DNA from: an uncultured Idiomarina sp.
GTDB taxonomy: Bacteria; Pseudomonadota; Gammaproteobacteria; Enterobacterales; Alteromonadaceae
DNA length: 64,000 bases
Assembly: GCA_946885915.1 (NCBI GenBank)
Contig: CAMPHF010000001.1
Coordinates: 248,001 to 312,000, forward strand
Direction of reading: 5' to 3'
The notes beneath the pieces are model-generated. The model had not been told where the DNA came from. It saw only the letters and a program-made list of their open reading frames with translations, and did not search any database. The position numbers were made by a program, and so were the translations under genes. How positions within the stretch are numbered: position 1 is the first letter of the stretch; every line of letters starts with the position of its first letter. Positions 19,674-28,137 of this stretch are shown piece after piece.

Positions 19674-20681
19674 TTAGGGTTGAAGACCAAACGTCGTCCA
19701 TACGCTGTCCTGCGTTATTTTATTGATGACGCTGTTGATAGCACCGTTGTCGGCCGCGTCGTAACTTGCGACAGAACCGGCTTGGGCACGCATATCAGCA
19801 TTGGCTACTACAGTTGTTCCTTCGGTGACCGTGCTTTGGAGGAACATATTGCTGATGAATTGTCCAAACATGCTTTGCCGTTCAAAGCCACTGCTATAGG
19901 ACAATACGATCGGGCAACTCGGTGGTTGGCAGGTTTTCAAGCCCGCTGTTAAAAATGCTTGCTCAATGGCGCGGTTCAAACGCTGATGCTCACCCTGAAC
20001 GCCAATTTCAAGTTGGTGCGAAGCAAGTTGTTGCTCCGTAGCTTGGTAGGCGCTTGGTGCCAATGGCGTGCCGTTTAACACCAACAGGCTGGCACGCAAG
20101 GTATCAATTTCCTGTGCTTTGGGTAACATATTTCGCAAAGCTAACCAGCCACGTAAACTGCTAATTTGTTGCGCGGTTAACATGGGGAGTAGCTGCGCTT
20201 CTAGAAAATCGATGCGCTCGCGCCATAGATTCGCCAATTTGGTCTTGTCAAGGCGGATCAAGACTCGTTCATAGTTGCGATTTTGGGCGGTTTTAATAAG
20301 CTCAAATTGGCCCAGTTCAATCGCACTCACGCGGGTAACCATATCGCGTTGGATGCGATCAATCGTATTATCGTTTTGAATGTTGGTGCTGCGCGCCAGC
20401 GAGGCCGTGACCTCGGTACTTAAACGTCCAGCAATATCTGCCAGCGCCTGTTGTTGAGCAAGCTCGCGATTATAAGCTTCTCCAACCCCATACATAAACT
20501 GTGGGGTATCTTGAGGTGGTTGGCTGTACCAATTGCTGCCGATAGCGTTGGCGGTCGCCTGTGCATTTATATTTGTCTGCGTGGCTGGCCGGCTATCGGC
20601 GTTAGTACTTGCACAGCCAAGTAATATTAGGGCGCAGCACAAAGCACTACCAATCAGACGCTGTTGAGGGAATGCCGTCAT
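19674..20681 (-). CDS. LPP20-family lipoprotein
   Basis: 335 residues with signal peptide and lipobox LLGCAS (Cys near residue 23). Residues about 50-150 contain WYSQPPQDTPQFMYGVGEAYNRE and the following ALADIAGRLSTEV helix, the pattern of LPP20/FlgP-type lipoproteins in which this domain oligomerises at the outer membrane. No flagellar gene is nearby, so a flagellar role is not implied. The C-terminal half looks like a second alpha/beta domain with a Cys pair (CQPPSCP). It begins an operon with the lipoprotein gene 10 bp downstream and is divergent from the mechanosensitive channel gene. Confidence 0.75.
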   Translation of the reverse strand: MTAFPQQRLIGSALCCALILLGCASTNADSRPATQTNINAQATANAIGSNWYSQPPQDTPQFMYGVGEAYNRELAQQQALADIAGRLSTEVTASLARSTNIQNDNTIDRIQRDMVTRVSAIELGQFELIKTAQNRNYERVLIRLDKTKLANLWRERIDFLEAQLLPMLTAQQISSLRGWLALRNMLPKAQEIDTLRASLLVLNGTPLAPSAYQATEQQLASHQLEIGVQGEHQRLNRAIEQAFLTAGLKTCQPPSCPIVLSYSSGFERQSMFGQFISNMFLQSTVTEGTTVVANADMRAQAGSVASYDAADNGAINSVINKITQDSVWTTFGLQP

Positions 20682-20835
20682 ATTTACACTTCCATGTTGT
20701 TTAATCGCATCTTAACGCAATATTTACGTGGTTCAAGAGTGTTATTATAGTTAATTGTCATGACCAGGTTATTGTTAAGATTATTTTTCACTAAAACCGC
20801 TTTATCATCACCATCGAAACTGGCATCTTTAAAAT

Positions 20836-21726
20836 ATGAATCAACAACTTCAGCAATTTTTAGAAAACTTGCTCGCTAACATAGATATGTCTGGCGCGGC
20901 CTTGCGATTAGTTCTGAGCTCACTGGTGCTCATTATTGTCGTCGCTATTTTGCGCTCTATTGTGGCCAAGTTTATTCGCAAAAGTGTGAAGTCTACCGAG
21001 CTGCGCAAGCGCTGGTTAAAGCAAATTCGCACCGCGATGTGGTTGTTATTGTTGCTTGGTATGGTGATGATTTGGGGGGCAGAACTCAGAACCTTGGCTT
21101 TATCATTAGTCGCGATTGCTGTCGCGTTGGTGGTGGCCACCAAGGAATTGATCCTTTGTTTAACCGGTACATTGGTGAAAAACGGCGCGCGCTCATTTCA
21201 GGTAGGCGACCGTATTCAGGTGAAGGATTTTCGCGGTGACGTGATGGACCAGAATATGCTCGCCACCACAATTTGGGAAGTCGGGCCTGGCAAACTTACC
21301 CATCAACGCACTGGCCGGCGGATTGTGTTACCCAATTCGATGTTCGTGTCAGAACCGGTGGTAAATGAAAGTTATGCGAATGATTATGTTCTACATGTTT
21401 TTGTGGTGCCATTTTCGCGCGAGGATGATTGGCCGTTAGCGCAAGAGAAATTGTTGGAAGCCGCGAATAAACAATGCGAATACTATATAGAGCACGCTCG
21501 GCACGCCATGAAACGCTTACATGAAGCCAATGGCATGGAGCCGCCACACGTTGAACCGCGAGTGAGTTTGTTAGTACCGAGCGCGGCTGAAATTCATCTA
21601 GTGGTGCGCCTGCCAACCAAAGCGGTGAACCGATCTGGCGTGGAGCAGGCAATCTTAGCCGAAGTATTCAGTCAGCATAATTTTAAGAAAAAAGCTGACG
21701 TCAAAGGGACGCCGTCGTCGACTTAA
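20836..21726 (+). CDS. Small-conductance mechanosensitive channel (MscS family)
   Basis: 296 residues. Three hydrophobic helices lie at about 20-42, 65-85 and 88-112; the third is the pore helix and leads into the beta domain with SFQVGDRIQVKDFRGDV near residue 120 and RIVLPNSMFVSEPVVN near residue 157. The MscS beta domain normally follows this pattern (GDxI, PN). Channels of this family open on membrane tension to relieve hypo-osmotic shock. The C-terminal vestibule contains a helical insertion (EAANKQCEYYIEHARHAMKR region). Its 3' end overlaps the converging MHYT gene by 26 bp. Confidence 0.9.
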   Translation: MNQQLQQFLENLLANIDMSGAALRLVLSSLVLIIVVAILRSIVAKFIRKSVKSTELRKRWLKQIRTAMWLLLLLGMVMIWGAELRTLALSLVAIAVALVVATKELILCLTGTLVKNGARSFQVGDRIQVKDFRGDVMDQNMLATTIWEVGPGKLTHQRTGRRIVLPNSMFVSEPVVNESYANDYVLHVFVVPFSREDDWPLAQEKLLEAANKQCEYYIEHARHAMKRLHEANGMEPPHVEPRVSLLVPSAAEIHLVVRLPTKAVNRSGVEQAILAEVFSQHNFKKKADVKGTPSST

Positions 21727-24241
21727 CCGCTACCGGTTGAGCAGTTATGCGATAGCTGTCTAGATATTGACAAAAATCATGAACAGGCATGGGCTTGCCG
21801 AATAAATAGCCTTGATATTGGTGGCAGCCCAGCTGTTTCAGATAATCATGTTGCGCCTCGGTTTCGACACCCTCTGCTACCACCAACATGTTTAAACTGT
21901 GCGCTAAACTAATAATGTTTCTCACGATGGCGGCCTTGGTGTGGCTGTCGAGCATATCGCGTACGAAGGACACATCAATTTTTAGGGTTTGGAAGGGTAG
22001 CCGAGTCAGATATGACATGGACGAGTAGCCGGTACCGAAATCGTCGAGCGCAAACTCAATGCCAAGGCCAGCTAATTCCTTCATTTTGTGAATATGCGCA
22101 TCAACATTTTCAAGTAACAAGGATTCGGTGAGTTCAAACTTTAACTGGCCCGGCTGTATCTGGTACTGACTAATAATACTCGCCACTTCAGTGACGAATT
22201 GAGGCCGCTGAAATTGTCGTACACTCACGTTCACCGATACTTGAATGTCGCTCAATTGCTGCTGTTGGATCCAGGCGGCAACAAATTCCAATACATAATG
22301 CCCAAGCGGCACAATTAACCCGGTTTCCTCGGCAATTGGAATAAATGCGGCGGGTGAGACAAAGCTAGCATCTGCTCGAGGCCAACGAATAAGGGCTTCG
22401 GCGCCAACGCAGCGGCCGTCGGAATCAATTTGTGGTTGCAAATAAACAACCAGTTGGCGGCGTTCAAGTGCTGTTCGCAACTCTTGTTCCAGCCGCAATC
22501 GGTCACGCAGTAGCTCAGCCATGGTCGGAATAAAGAAAACTGGTTTAGCTGCATGATCACGCTTGGCGGTACTCAGGGCTAAACTTGCTTCCGTCATCAC
22601 GTCCGCGGCAACCAATTGCTTGCCACTGAAGACGGTCGCCGCGCAGATGATCTGACAACTGTGTTGATGATCGAGTAAATCATAGGGTTGCTGCAATTCA
22701 CGTAGCATCAGCTGCAACTGGTGGCGTACTTCGTCGCGCCACATGACATCCGAAATAGCCGATTGGCCGCGCATCAAATAAGCAAATTCATTGCCACTTA
22801 ACCGCGCGACGCGGTCTTGCGGACGTGCCATAGCTAGCAGACGCTCGGCAAAGGCCCTTAACAGTGCATCACCAAAATGCGAACCTAAATTGTTGTTAAG
22901 TAATTTAAACTTGCTAATGTCGAATAGTGCCAGCGCCCCCAAACAGGTGCCCGTTTGGCAACCGGCGATCACATCTTCAAGCTTGTCCTGCAACGCGCGG
23001 CGATTGGCTACCCCGGTCAATGCGTCATGATATGCCAAAGAACGCATTCGCTGCTCAGTGGCCTTTTGTTCAGTGAGATCAGTGAGTGTTGCCACGACAT
23101 GACTAAAGTTTTGTTGCTTATAATTCACGGTAGCAACCGCTAAACTCACCGGTAAGGTGCTAGTTTGCCCCGATTTTAAATGCACTTCGCCACGCCAGTG
23201 ACCAGCTTCGGCAAGCGCTGATCGAATGGTGTTAATGAGGTCCGCGCCATCGGCCAGATAGTCGTGTAGTTGCAGGGGATTTTGCTGCAAATCATGCCTG
23301 CTGCGGCCAAGCATTTGCACAAAAGCCTGGTTGGCGAACAGCACTTTGCCGTTGGGCTCGAGCAAGGCAACACCATCATTTATGGAACCTACCATTTCAT
23401 ACATTTGCTGGCCAGAAATGCGCAGTTGTTGGGCATTTTTCTGGAGCTGTTTATCTATCCGAGTGGCAACAATCGCCATTAATGCGAGCAATATAGAACT
23501 AATACTCACTGCGTAAGCAAGCCACTCTCCGTGTTCCATGACTTGAACTGTGCTGAAGCTCTGGGTGGGATATACTCTAGCGGCAAGCATTGCGGTGTAA
23601 TGCATACCTGATATTGCAGCGGCAATGACTGCGGCAACAGCTATTTGGCTCATGCGCCGCCGTTGAGCAGAAATATCAGCTTGTTGTAAGCGGCGATAGC
23701 CAAACATAGCTATCATACCGAGCACGACGGCAACGATAAGTGAAATAGCAAACCCAACCAAATCGTAGCGCAGAGCGCCTGGCAACTCCATGGCTGCCAT
23801 GCCGGTGTAATGCATCAGCCCAATACCGACACCTAAGGCTACGCCTGCGCCCAAAGTGGCAGGTGCGCTTGCGATGTTACTGCGCGAGCTTTGCAATTGA
23901 GTGCGTAATGCCACCGCATTACCAATAATCGCCGGCAGGATGGAAACTAGGGTTAAGCCGATGGAATGGCTCATTGGCAGTGGAATTTGCCAAGCCAGCA
24001 TGCCAACAAAGTGCATACTCCAGACACCAAAGCCGGCTACAATAGCTGCAGTCGCTAGCCATATCTGCCGACTCAATCGGCGTTGATAAACTTGGGCACG
24101 CTCAAGTAACAACAGCGAAGTATAAGCAGCCAGCAAAGCTATCGCATAGGATAATATAACCAAACCAAGTTGATGTTCGGTAGCCACTGGGGACTGAGAA
24201 AATTGACCGAGGTCAAAAAAGGTATGGAGCAATGAAGTCAT
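21701..24241 (-). CDS. MHYT-PAS-GGDEF-EAL cyclic di-GMP phosphodiesterase
   Basis: 846 residues. The N-terminus has about seven membrane segments with MHFVGM, MHYTGM and MHYTAM motifs (residues about 70, 145 and 210), the MHYT sensor proposed to bind copper for O2, CO or NO sensing. A PAS domain follows (about 275-385). The GGDEF domain (about 395-560) is degenerate, with RLSGNEF in place of GGDEF, so it should not make c-di-GMP. The EAL domain (about 580-830) keeps EALIRW, NVSVRQ, ELTES, DDFGTGYSS, KIDVSF and EGVET, so hydrolysis is expected. Net role: sensor-controlled c-di-GMP breakdown. ATG start. Confidence 0.94.
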   Translation of the reverse strand: MTSLLHTFFDLGQFSQSPVATEHQLGLVILSYAIALLAAYTSLLLLERAQVYQRRLSRQIWLATAAIVAGFGVWSMHFVGMLAWQIPLPMSHSIGLTLVSILPAIIGNAVALRTQLQSSRSNIASAPATLGAGVALGVGIGLMHYTGMAAMELPGALRYDLVGFAISLIVAVVLGMIAMFGYRRLQQADISAQRRRMSQIAVAAVIAAAISGMHYTAMLAARVYPTQSFSTVQVMEHGEWLAYAVSISSILLALMAIVATRIDKQLQKNAQQLRISGQQMYEMVGSINDGVALLEPNGKVLFANQAFVQMLGRSRHDLQQNPLQLHDYLADGADLINTIRSALAEAGHWRGEVHLKSGQTSTLPVSLAVATVNYKQQNFSHVVATLTDLTEQKATEQRMRSLAYHDALTGVANRRALQDKLEDVIAGCQTGTCLGALALFDISKFKLLNNNLGSHFGDALLRAFAERLLAMARPQDRVARLSGNEFAYLMRGQSAISDVMWRDEVRHQLQLMLRELQQPYDLLDHQHSCQIICAATVFSGKQLVAADVMTEASLALSTAKRDHAAKPVFFIPTMAELLRDRLRLEQELRTALERRQLVVYLQPQIDSDGRCVGAEALIRWPRADASFVSPAAFIPIAEETGLIVPLGHYVLEFVAAWIQQQQLSDIQVSVNVSVRQFQRPQFVTEVASIISQYQIQPGQLKFELTESLLLENVDAHIHKMKELAGLGIEFALDDFGTGYSSMSYLTRLPFQTLKIDVSFVRDMLDSHTKAAIVRNIISLAHSLNMLVVAEGVETEAQHDYLKQLGCHQYQGYLFGKPMPVHDFCQYLDSYRITAQPVAVKSTTASL

Positions 24242-24328
24242 TTTGGCAGCATAGCAAAATTGAACGTTATTAGCCTATACGTTTCAGCTATTCGAAAGGT
24301 TTCAATGCAGCATTAACTTTTTTGAGCT

Positions 24329-24361
24329 GCGAGCAGACTAGGCGATATCCAGTCTGCTCGC
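24329..24361. repeat. 11-bp perfect inverted repeat (hairpin)
   Basis: GCGAGCAGACT and AGTCTGCTCGC pair perfectly around an 11-nt loop. It lies 14 bp after the stop of the minus-strand outer-membrane protein gene. No T tract follows on that strand, so it is either a 3' mRNA-stabilising hairpin or a weak terminator. Confidence 0.6.
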
Positions 24362-24375
24362 GGCACCAGAGAGAA

Positions 24376-25008
24376 TTAGAAGCGGTATTGAGCAGTAATG
24401 CTTACCACATCAAACTCGTCCCAGGTTTGGGTGGCTAATCCAAGCGAAAAAGATTCTGTAATACGATAACTTGCCGCCGCATTTACCCGCCAAGTCTCAC
24501 CTTCAATATCAACATAATTGGCTTCTAAAGATAGGTCGAGTACGTCCCAGAGTAATGCTTTGGCACCAAGACCCGCGCTAAAGCCCCATTCGTCTTCATC
24601 AGTAACTCTACCGTTATTTATGCTCGCATCTATGCCTAAATATTCGGCCTGAAAAATGCTGTAAAAATCAAGCTGATCAGTTTCGGCGAAAATATAACTT
24701 GCGCCAAACTGCGCAAAGTCATAATTCAAGTCAAAGTCAACCAGTTCGCCGCCAGGCGCAACTAGCGTATCGTTCGCGCTTAGCCGATCGTAATTACCAC
24801 GCAAAAATACCTTATCAGTCAGGTAATATCGAGCTGCTAAATTGAAACCTGCGGCGTCATCTGCGTCGGCCGTAAGTTGTAGATTAGAGTCGGAGATACC
24901 GAATTGCACATAGTTAGCGTTCGATTGCTCGTCCTGCGCATAGACAACGGATGAGCTAGTTAGTCCTACAAGGACGAACGCGGCACTGATTTTCGCTAAT
25001 GTTTTCAT
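24376..25008 (-). CDS. Outer-membrane beta-barrel protein
   Basis: About 210 residues. A Sec signal peptide (MKTLAKISAAFVLVGLTSSS..., cleavage after VYA) is followed by alternating beta-strand patterns such as FNLAARYYLTDKVFLRGNYDRLS and FAQFGASYIFAETDQLDFY. The protein ends in Phe (TAQYRF), the normal BAM recognition end for a barrel. It resembles the small 8-stranded OmpW/OmpX-like porins of marine gammaproteobacteria without matching one precisely. The frame also opens at 25020; the ATG at 25008 has better spacing from GGA. A stable hairpin follows the stop. Confidence 0.8.
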   Translation of the reverse strand: MKTLAKISAAFVLVGLTSSSVVYAQDEQSNANYVQFGISDSNLQLTADADDAAGFNLAARYYLTDKVFLRGNYDRLSANDTLVAPGGELVDFDLNYDFAQFGASYIFAETDQLDFYSIFQAEYLGIDASINNGRVTDEDEWGFSAGLGAKALLWDVLDLSLEANYVDIEGETWRVNAAASYRITESFSLGLATQTWDEFDVVSITAQYRF

Positions 25009-25353
25009 CATTATTTCCATCTTTGCTGTCGGTTTAAGAGTTTCCAGAATCTGCTAAGTGAAGTTTCATGAGCAATCCTTTGTAAAAAAACGAGTTGCCA
25101 TCTTGGCGTGCTGTGTCAATCCGCGCGCTAACAGCTGAGGTTAATTAGGCATACCAAACCGACCATTATACAACTCGGGCGGACAATAAGCGTCAAGCTG
25201 TTAAATACCAACCTGCTGTATTATAAACAATAAATCAACAATTCAATTGTAAAGATTTGTATAAAGGTACCCTGGTGTAGTTGTGATAGCCGTGCGTAAA
25301 CGCGTAGTTCTGGCATGCAACGATTCTTGTGATTCACCTAGGTTAGGATTAGA

Positions 25354-25364
25354 ATGTCGACAAT
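25354..25364. promoter_or_regulatory. Operator-like box 1 (ATGTCGACAAT)
   Basis: ATGTCGACAAT is a near-palindrome centred on GTCGAC and lies just upstream of a perfect -10 (TATAAT, 25373-25378), within the -35/-10 spacer. The same 11 bases recur at 25406. The size and symmetry suit a dimeric FCD-type GntR repressor such as the product of the following gene; this is inference. Confidence 0.6.
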
Positions 25365-25372
25365 CAGAGCAT

Positions 25373-25378
25373 TATAAT
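25373..25378 (+). promoter_or_regulatory. Predicted -10 box of the prp operon
   Basis: A perfect TATAAT on the plus strand 54 bp before the gntR start. The -35 is poor (TTAGAA at 18-bp spacing), as is common for regulated promoters. It lies between the two operator-like boxes. Confidence 0.55.
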
Positions 25379-25405
25379 TGGTAAAATCGTAGTTTTTTGT
25401 TCAAT

Positions 25406-25416
25406 ATGTCGACAAT
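25406..25416. promoter_or_regulatory. Operator-like box 2 (ATGTCGACAAT)
   Basis: Exact repeat of box 1, 52 bp downstream, which is five helical turns and so on the same DNA face. It would sit in the transcribed leader just before the gntR start. Two in-phase boxes flanking a -10 suggest repression by looping or roadblock. Confidence 0.6.
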
Positions 25417-25431
25417 TCAAGACGGCTGAAG

Positions 25432-26106
25432 ATGAATATGACCCAACCACTACATTTGACCACCAGCGATAGAGTGCTAGACGCGCTGCGGACAGCGATT
25501 GTTGAAGGTGACATTGCGCCAGGTAGTAAAATTAGTGAGCCTGAGCTTGCGCGGCGATTTGATGTTAGTCGTGCGCCATTGCGCGAGGCGATGGCAAGGC
25601 TTGAGCGCTGTCATCTCATTGAGCGTACGCCAAATGCTGGTGCACGGGTGGTAAAGTTGAGTTTGGCACGCTTACTTGAGTTGTATCAGATCCGGGAAAC
25701 GCTGGAAGGCTTGGCATGTCGGTTAGCCGCTAGTCACATGGCGACCGCTGAAGTGGAAGAACTTGGCCAATTGCTGGATCAGCATTTATCCACGCAGCGC
25801 GTGCGTGAAGGCGAGAGTTATTATCAAGAGGCTGGTGATGTCGATTTTCATTATCGAGTAATTTTGGCCAGTAAAAATCAATATCTCATCAATTTATTAT
25901 GCGATGAACTCTATCATTTAGTTCGCATGTATCGGGTTCAACTGGGCATGAATGGCCCCCGGGTGTCACGTGCATTTGACGAACATAAAGCTATTCTTAA
26001 TGCTATCGCCGCGCGCGATGGCGAACTCGCAGATTTGCTGATGCGCCGGCACATTGCGGCATCACGCAATAATATTGCTCTTAAACTAGAAGCTATGGGG
26101 AAGTAA
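25432..26106 (+). CDS. GntR-family (FCD) regulator of the methylcitrate operon
   Basis: 224 residues. The N-terminal winged helix is near residues 12-75 ([28 protein letters not shown], split recognition signature of GntR). The C-terminal FCD helical ligand domain is near residues 85-215, with the usual His/Asp metal-site residues ([17 protein letters not shown]). It is the first gene of the prp operon and ends one base before prpB. Its proposed sites are the two ATGTCGACAAT boxes upstream. The ligand is likely a methylcitrate-cycle intermediate. This is a different family from the sigma-54 PrpR of enterobacteria. Confidence 0.93.
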   Translation: MNMTQPLHLTTSDRVLDALRTAIVEGDIAPGSKISEPELARRFDVSRAPLREAMARLERCHLIERTPNAGARVVKLSLARLLELYQIRETLEGLACRLAASHMATAEVEELGQLLDQHLSTQRVREGESYYQEAGDVDFHYRVILASKNQYLINLLCDELYHLVRMYRVQLGMNGPRVSRAFDEHKAILNAIAARDGELADLLMRRHIAASRNNIALKLEAMGK

Positions 26107-26107
26107 C

Positions 26108-26983
26108 ATGACCATGATCAGCGCGGGCAAAAAGTTCCGTCAAGCCATTACAGCCAACCAACCACTGCAAGTGGTGGGAACTATTAATGCCTACACCGCC
26201 ATGATGGCTGAACGAGTAGGGCATCAGGCTTTGTATTTATCAGGCGCGGGGGTGGCGAACGCCTCGTTTGGTTTACCCGATTTGGGGATGACCTCGCTCA
26301 ATGATGTCTGTGAGGATATTCGTCGGATCACGGGTGCTACTGATTTACCTTTGTTAGTGGATGCGGATACCGGTTGGGGTGGGGCGTTTAATATCGCTCG
26401 TACGGTGAAAGAAATGACGCGCGCTGGCGCAGCTGGTTTTCATATTGAAGATCAGGTGGCACAAAAACGCTGCGGGCATCGCCCCAACAAAGAAATTGTA
26501 TCGCAAGCGGAGATGGTCGATCGAGTGAAAGCAGCGGTTGATGCACGGCTTGATCCAGAATTCTTTATTATGGCGCGTACCGATGCGCTGCAACAAGAGG
26601 GGCTCGACGCTGCGATTGAGCGTGCCCAAGCTTGTGTGGAAGCCGGTGCCGATGCGATTTTTGCCGAAGCGGTGCATACCCTTGAGCAGTATCAAGCATT
26701 TACCGATGCGCTGAGCGTACCTGTACTGGCGAATATTACCGAGTTTGGTGCTACGCCGTTATTCAATAAAGATGAGTTAGCTGCAGTGGGCGTTGGCTTA
26801 GTACTTTATCCGTTGAGTGCGTTTCGCGCGATGAACAAGGCTGCACTGAATGTGTATGAAAACATTCTGCAACAGGGCGACCAAAAAGCTGTGATTGACT
26901 CGATGCAAACACGAGCTGAATTATATGACTTTTTGAACTATCACTCGTTCGAAAGCAAATTAGATCAATTATTCAAGAAGTAA
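26108..26983 (+). CDS. prpB: 2-methylisocitrate lyase
   Basis: 291 residues, family-typical length. It cleaves 2-methylisocitrate to pyruvate and succinate, the final step of the methylcitrate cycle. Visible features are the TIM-barrel N-terminus [27 protein letters not shown] near residue 82 (Mg2+ site) and the catalytic [13 protein letters not shown] near residue 119 with the nucleophilic Cys. It begins one base after the regulator stop and is 11 bp before prpC. Confidence 0.97.
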   Translation: MTMISAGKKFRQAITANQPLQVVGTINAYTAMMAERVGHQALYLSGAGVANASFGLPDLGMTSLNDVCEDIRRITGATDLPLLVDADTGWGGAFNIARTVKEMTRAGAAGFHIEDQVAQKRCGHRPNKEIVSQAEMVDRVKAAVDARLDPEFFIMARTDALQQEGLDAAIERAQACVEAGADAIFAEAVHTLEQYQAFTDALSVPVLANITEFGATPLFNKDELAAVGVGLVLYPLSAFRAMNKAALNVYENILQQGDQKAVIDSMQTRAELYDFLNYHSFESKLDQLFKK

Positions 26984-26994
26984 GGGAGCAGAAC

Positions 26995-28122
26995 ATGGTA
27001 GATAAAAAATTAACAGGCGCGGGTTTGCGCGGTCAAGTGGCTGGCGAAACGGCCTTATGTACAGTGGGTAAAAGCGGTTCAGGCTTAACCTATTATGGTT
27101 ATGATATTAAAGAATTAGCTGAAAAAGTAACCTTTGAAGAAGTGGCGTTTTTATTGGCTAACGGCGAATTACCTAACGCCCAACAACTAGCAGCCTATAA
27201 AGCACGATTAAAACAGCAGCGTGGCCTGCCGCAGGCACTAAAAGACGTGTTAGAGCGTATTCCTGCTGATGCACATCCAATGGATGTGATGCGCACCGGT
27301 TGTTCATTTTTAGGCAATATTGAGCCGGAGCAGGATTTCTCAGAAGCGGACAGCAAAATTGAGCGCTTGTTAGGCGCATTTCCGAGCATTTTACTGTACT
27401 GGTATCGGTTTACCCACGACGGAAAACGTATCGACACGGTCACTGATGACGACTCAATTGGCGCGCATTTCCTGCATTTATTGCACGACAAAGCACCCTC
27501 AAAATTACACGCTGATGTGATGAATACCTCACTCATTTTGTATGCAGAACATGAATTCAACGCATCTACTTTTACGGCGCGCGTATGTGCATCAACGTTG
27601 TCTGACATTTTTTCATGTGTGACCGGTGCGATTGGTTCATTGCGCGGACCGTTACATGGTGGCGCTAATGAAGCCGCTATGGAACTGATTGAAAATATGA
27701 AAGATGCCGATGACGCTGAGCGTACGCTGATGGGTATGCTAGAGCGCAAAGAAAAAATCATGGGCTTTGGTCACGCCATTTATCGCGAATTTGATCCGCG
27801 TAACGACATTATTAAGGCATGGTCGAAAAAGCTGGCTGATGAAGTTGGCGATAGGCGGTTATACGACGTATCTGTGCGCTGTGAGGAAGTGATGTGGCGG
27901 GAGAAGAAGTTGTTCCCGAATGCGGACTTCTTCCATGCTTCGGCATACCACTTTATGGGCATTCCAACCAAACTATTCACGCCGATATTTGTCATGTCAC
28001 GGGTGACTGGTTGGACAGCGCATGTGAAAGAGCAACGCGCCAATAACCGTATTATCCGGCCGTCTGCGGATTACACTGGCCCAGCCCCGCGTCAAGTTCC
28101 AGCCATTGCCGATCGCACTTAA
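26995..28122 (+). CDS. prpC: 2-methylcitrate synthase
   Basis: 375 residues. It condenses propionyl-CoA with oxaloacetate to 2-methylcitrate. Citrate-synthase-fold signatures are GSLRGPLHGGANEAA near residue 218, MGFGHAIYREFDPR near residue 255 and the NADFFHASAYHFMGIP segment near residue 304, which carries the catalytic Asp and the form typical of PrpC rather than GltA. Length matches PrpC (about 375-390). It follows prpB after 11 bp with the SD AGGGAG. Confidence 0.95.
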   Translation: MVDKKLTGAGLRGQVAGETALCTVGKSGSGLTYYGYDIKELAEKVTFEEVAFLLANGELPNAQQLAAYKARLKQQRGLPQALKDVLERIPADAHPMDVMRTGCSFLGNIEPEQDFSEADSKIERLLGAFPSILLYWYRFTHDGKRIDTVTDDDSIGAHFLHLLHDKAPSKLHADVMNTSLILYAEHEFNASTFTARVCASTLSDIFSCVTGAIGSLRGPLHGGANEAAMELIENMKDADDAERTLMGMLERKEKIMGFGHAIYREFDPRNDIIKAWSKKLADEVGDRRLYDVSVRCEEVMWREKKLFPNADFFHASAYHFMGIPTKLFTPIFVMSRVTGWTAHVKEQRANNRIIRPSADYTGPAPRQVPAIADRT

Positions 28123-28137
28123 GCGAGGGAGTTCTGT

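Larger units (their letters stand above)
25021..25431. promoter_or_regulatory. Regulatory region of the methylcitrate operon and OMP gene
   Basis: About 410 bp without a gene. The right end holds the prp promoter and two identical operator-like boxes annotated separately. The left end should contain the promoter and leader of the minus-strand barrel gene. The middle (about 25150-25280) is AT-rich, with no recognisable gene or strong repeat. Confidence 0.65.

Noticed and set aside
27195..27761. A 188-codon minus-strand open frame
   Set aside because: It is antisense to prpC, Ser-rich, with no ribosome site and no family resemblance.
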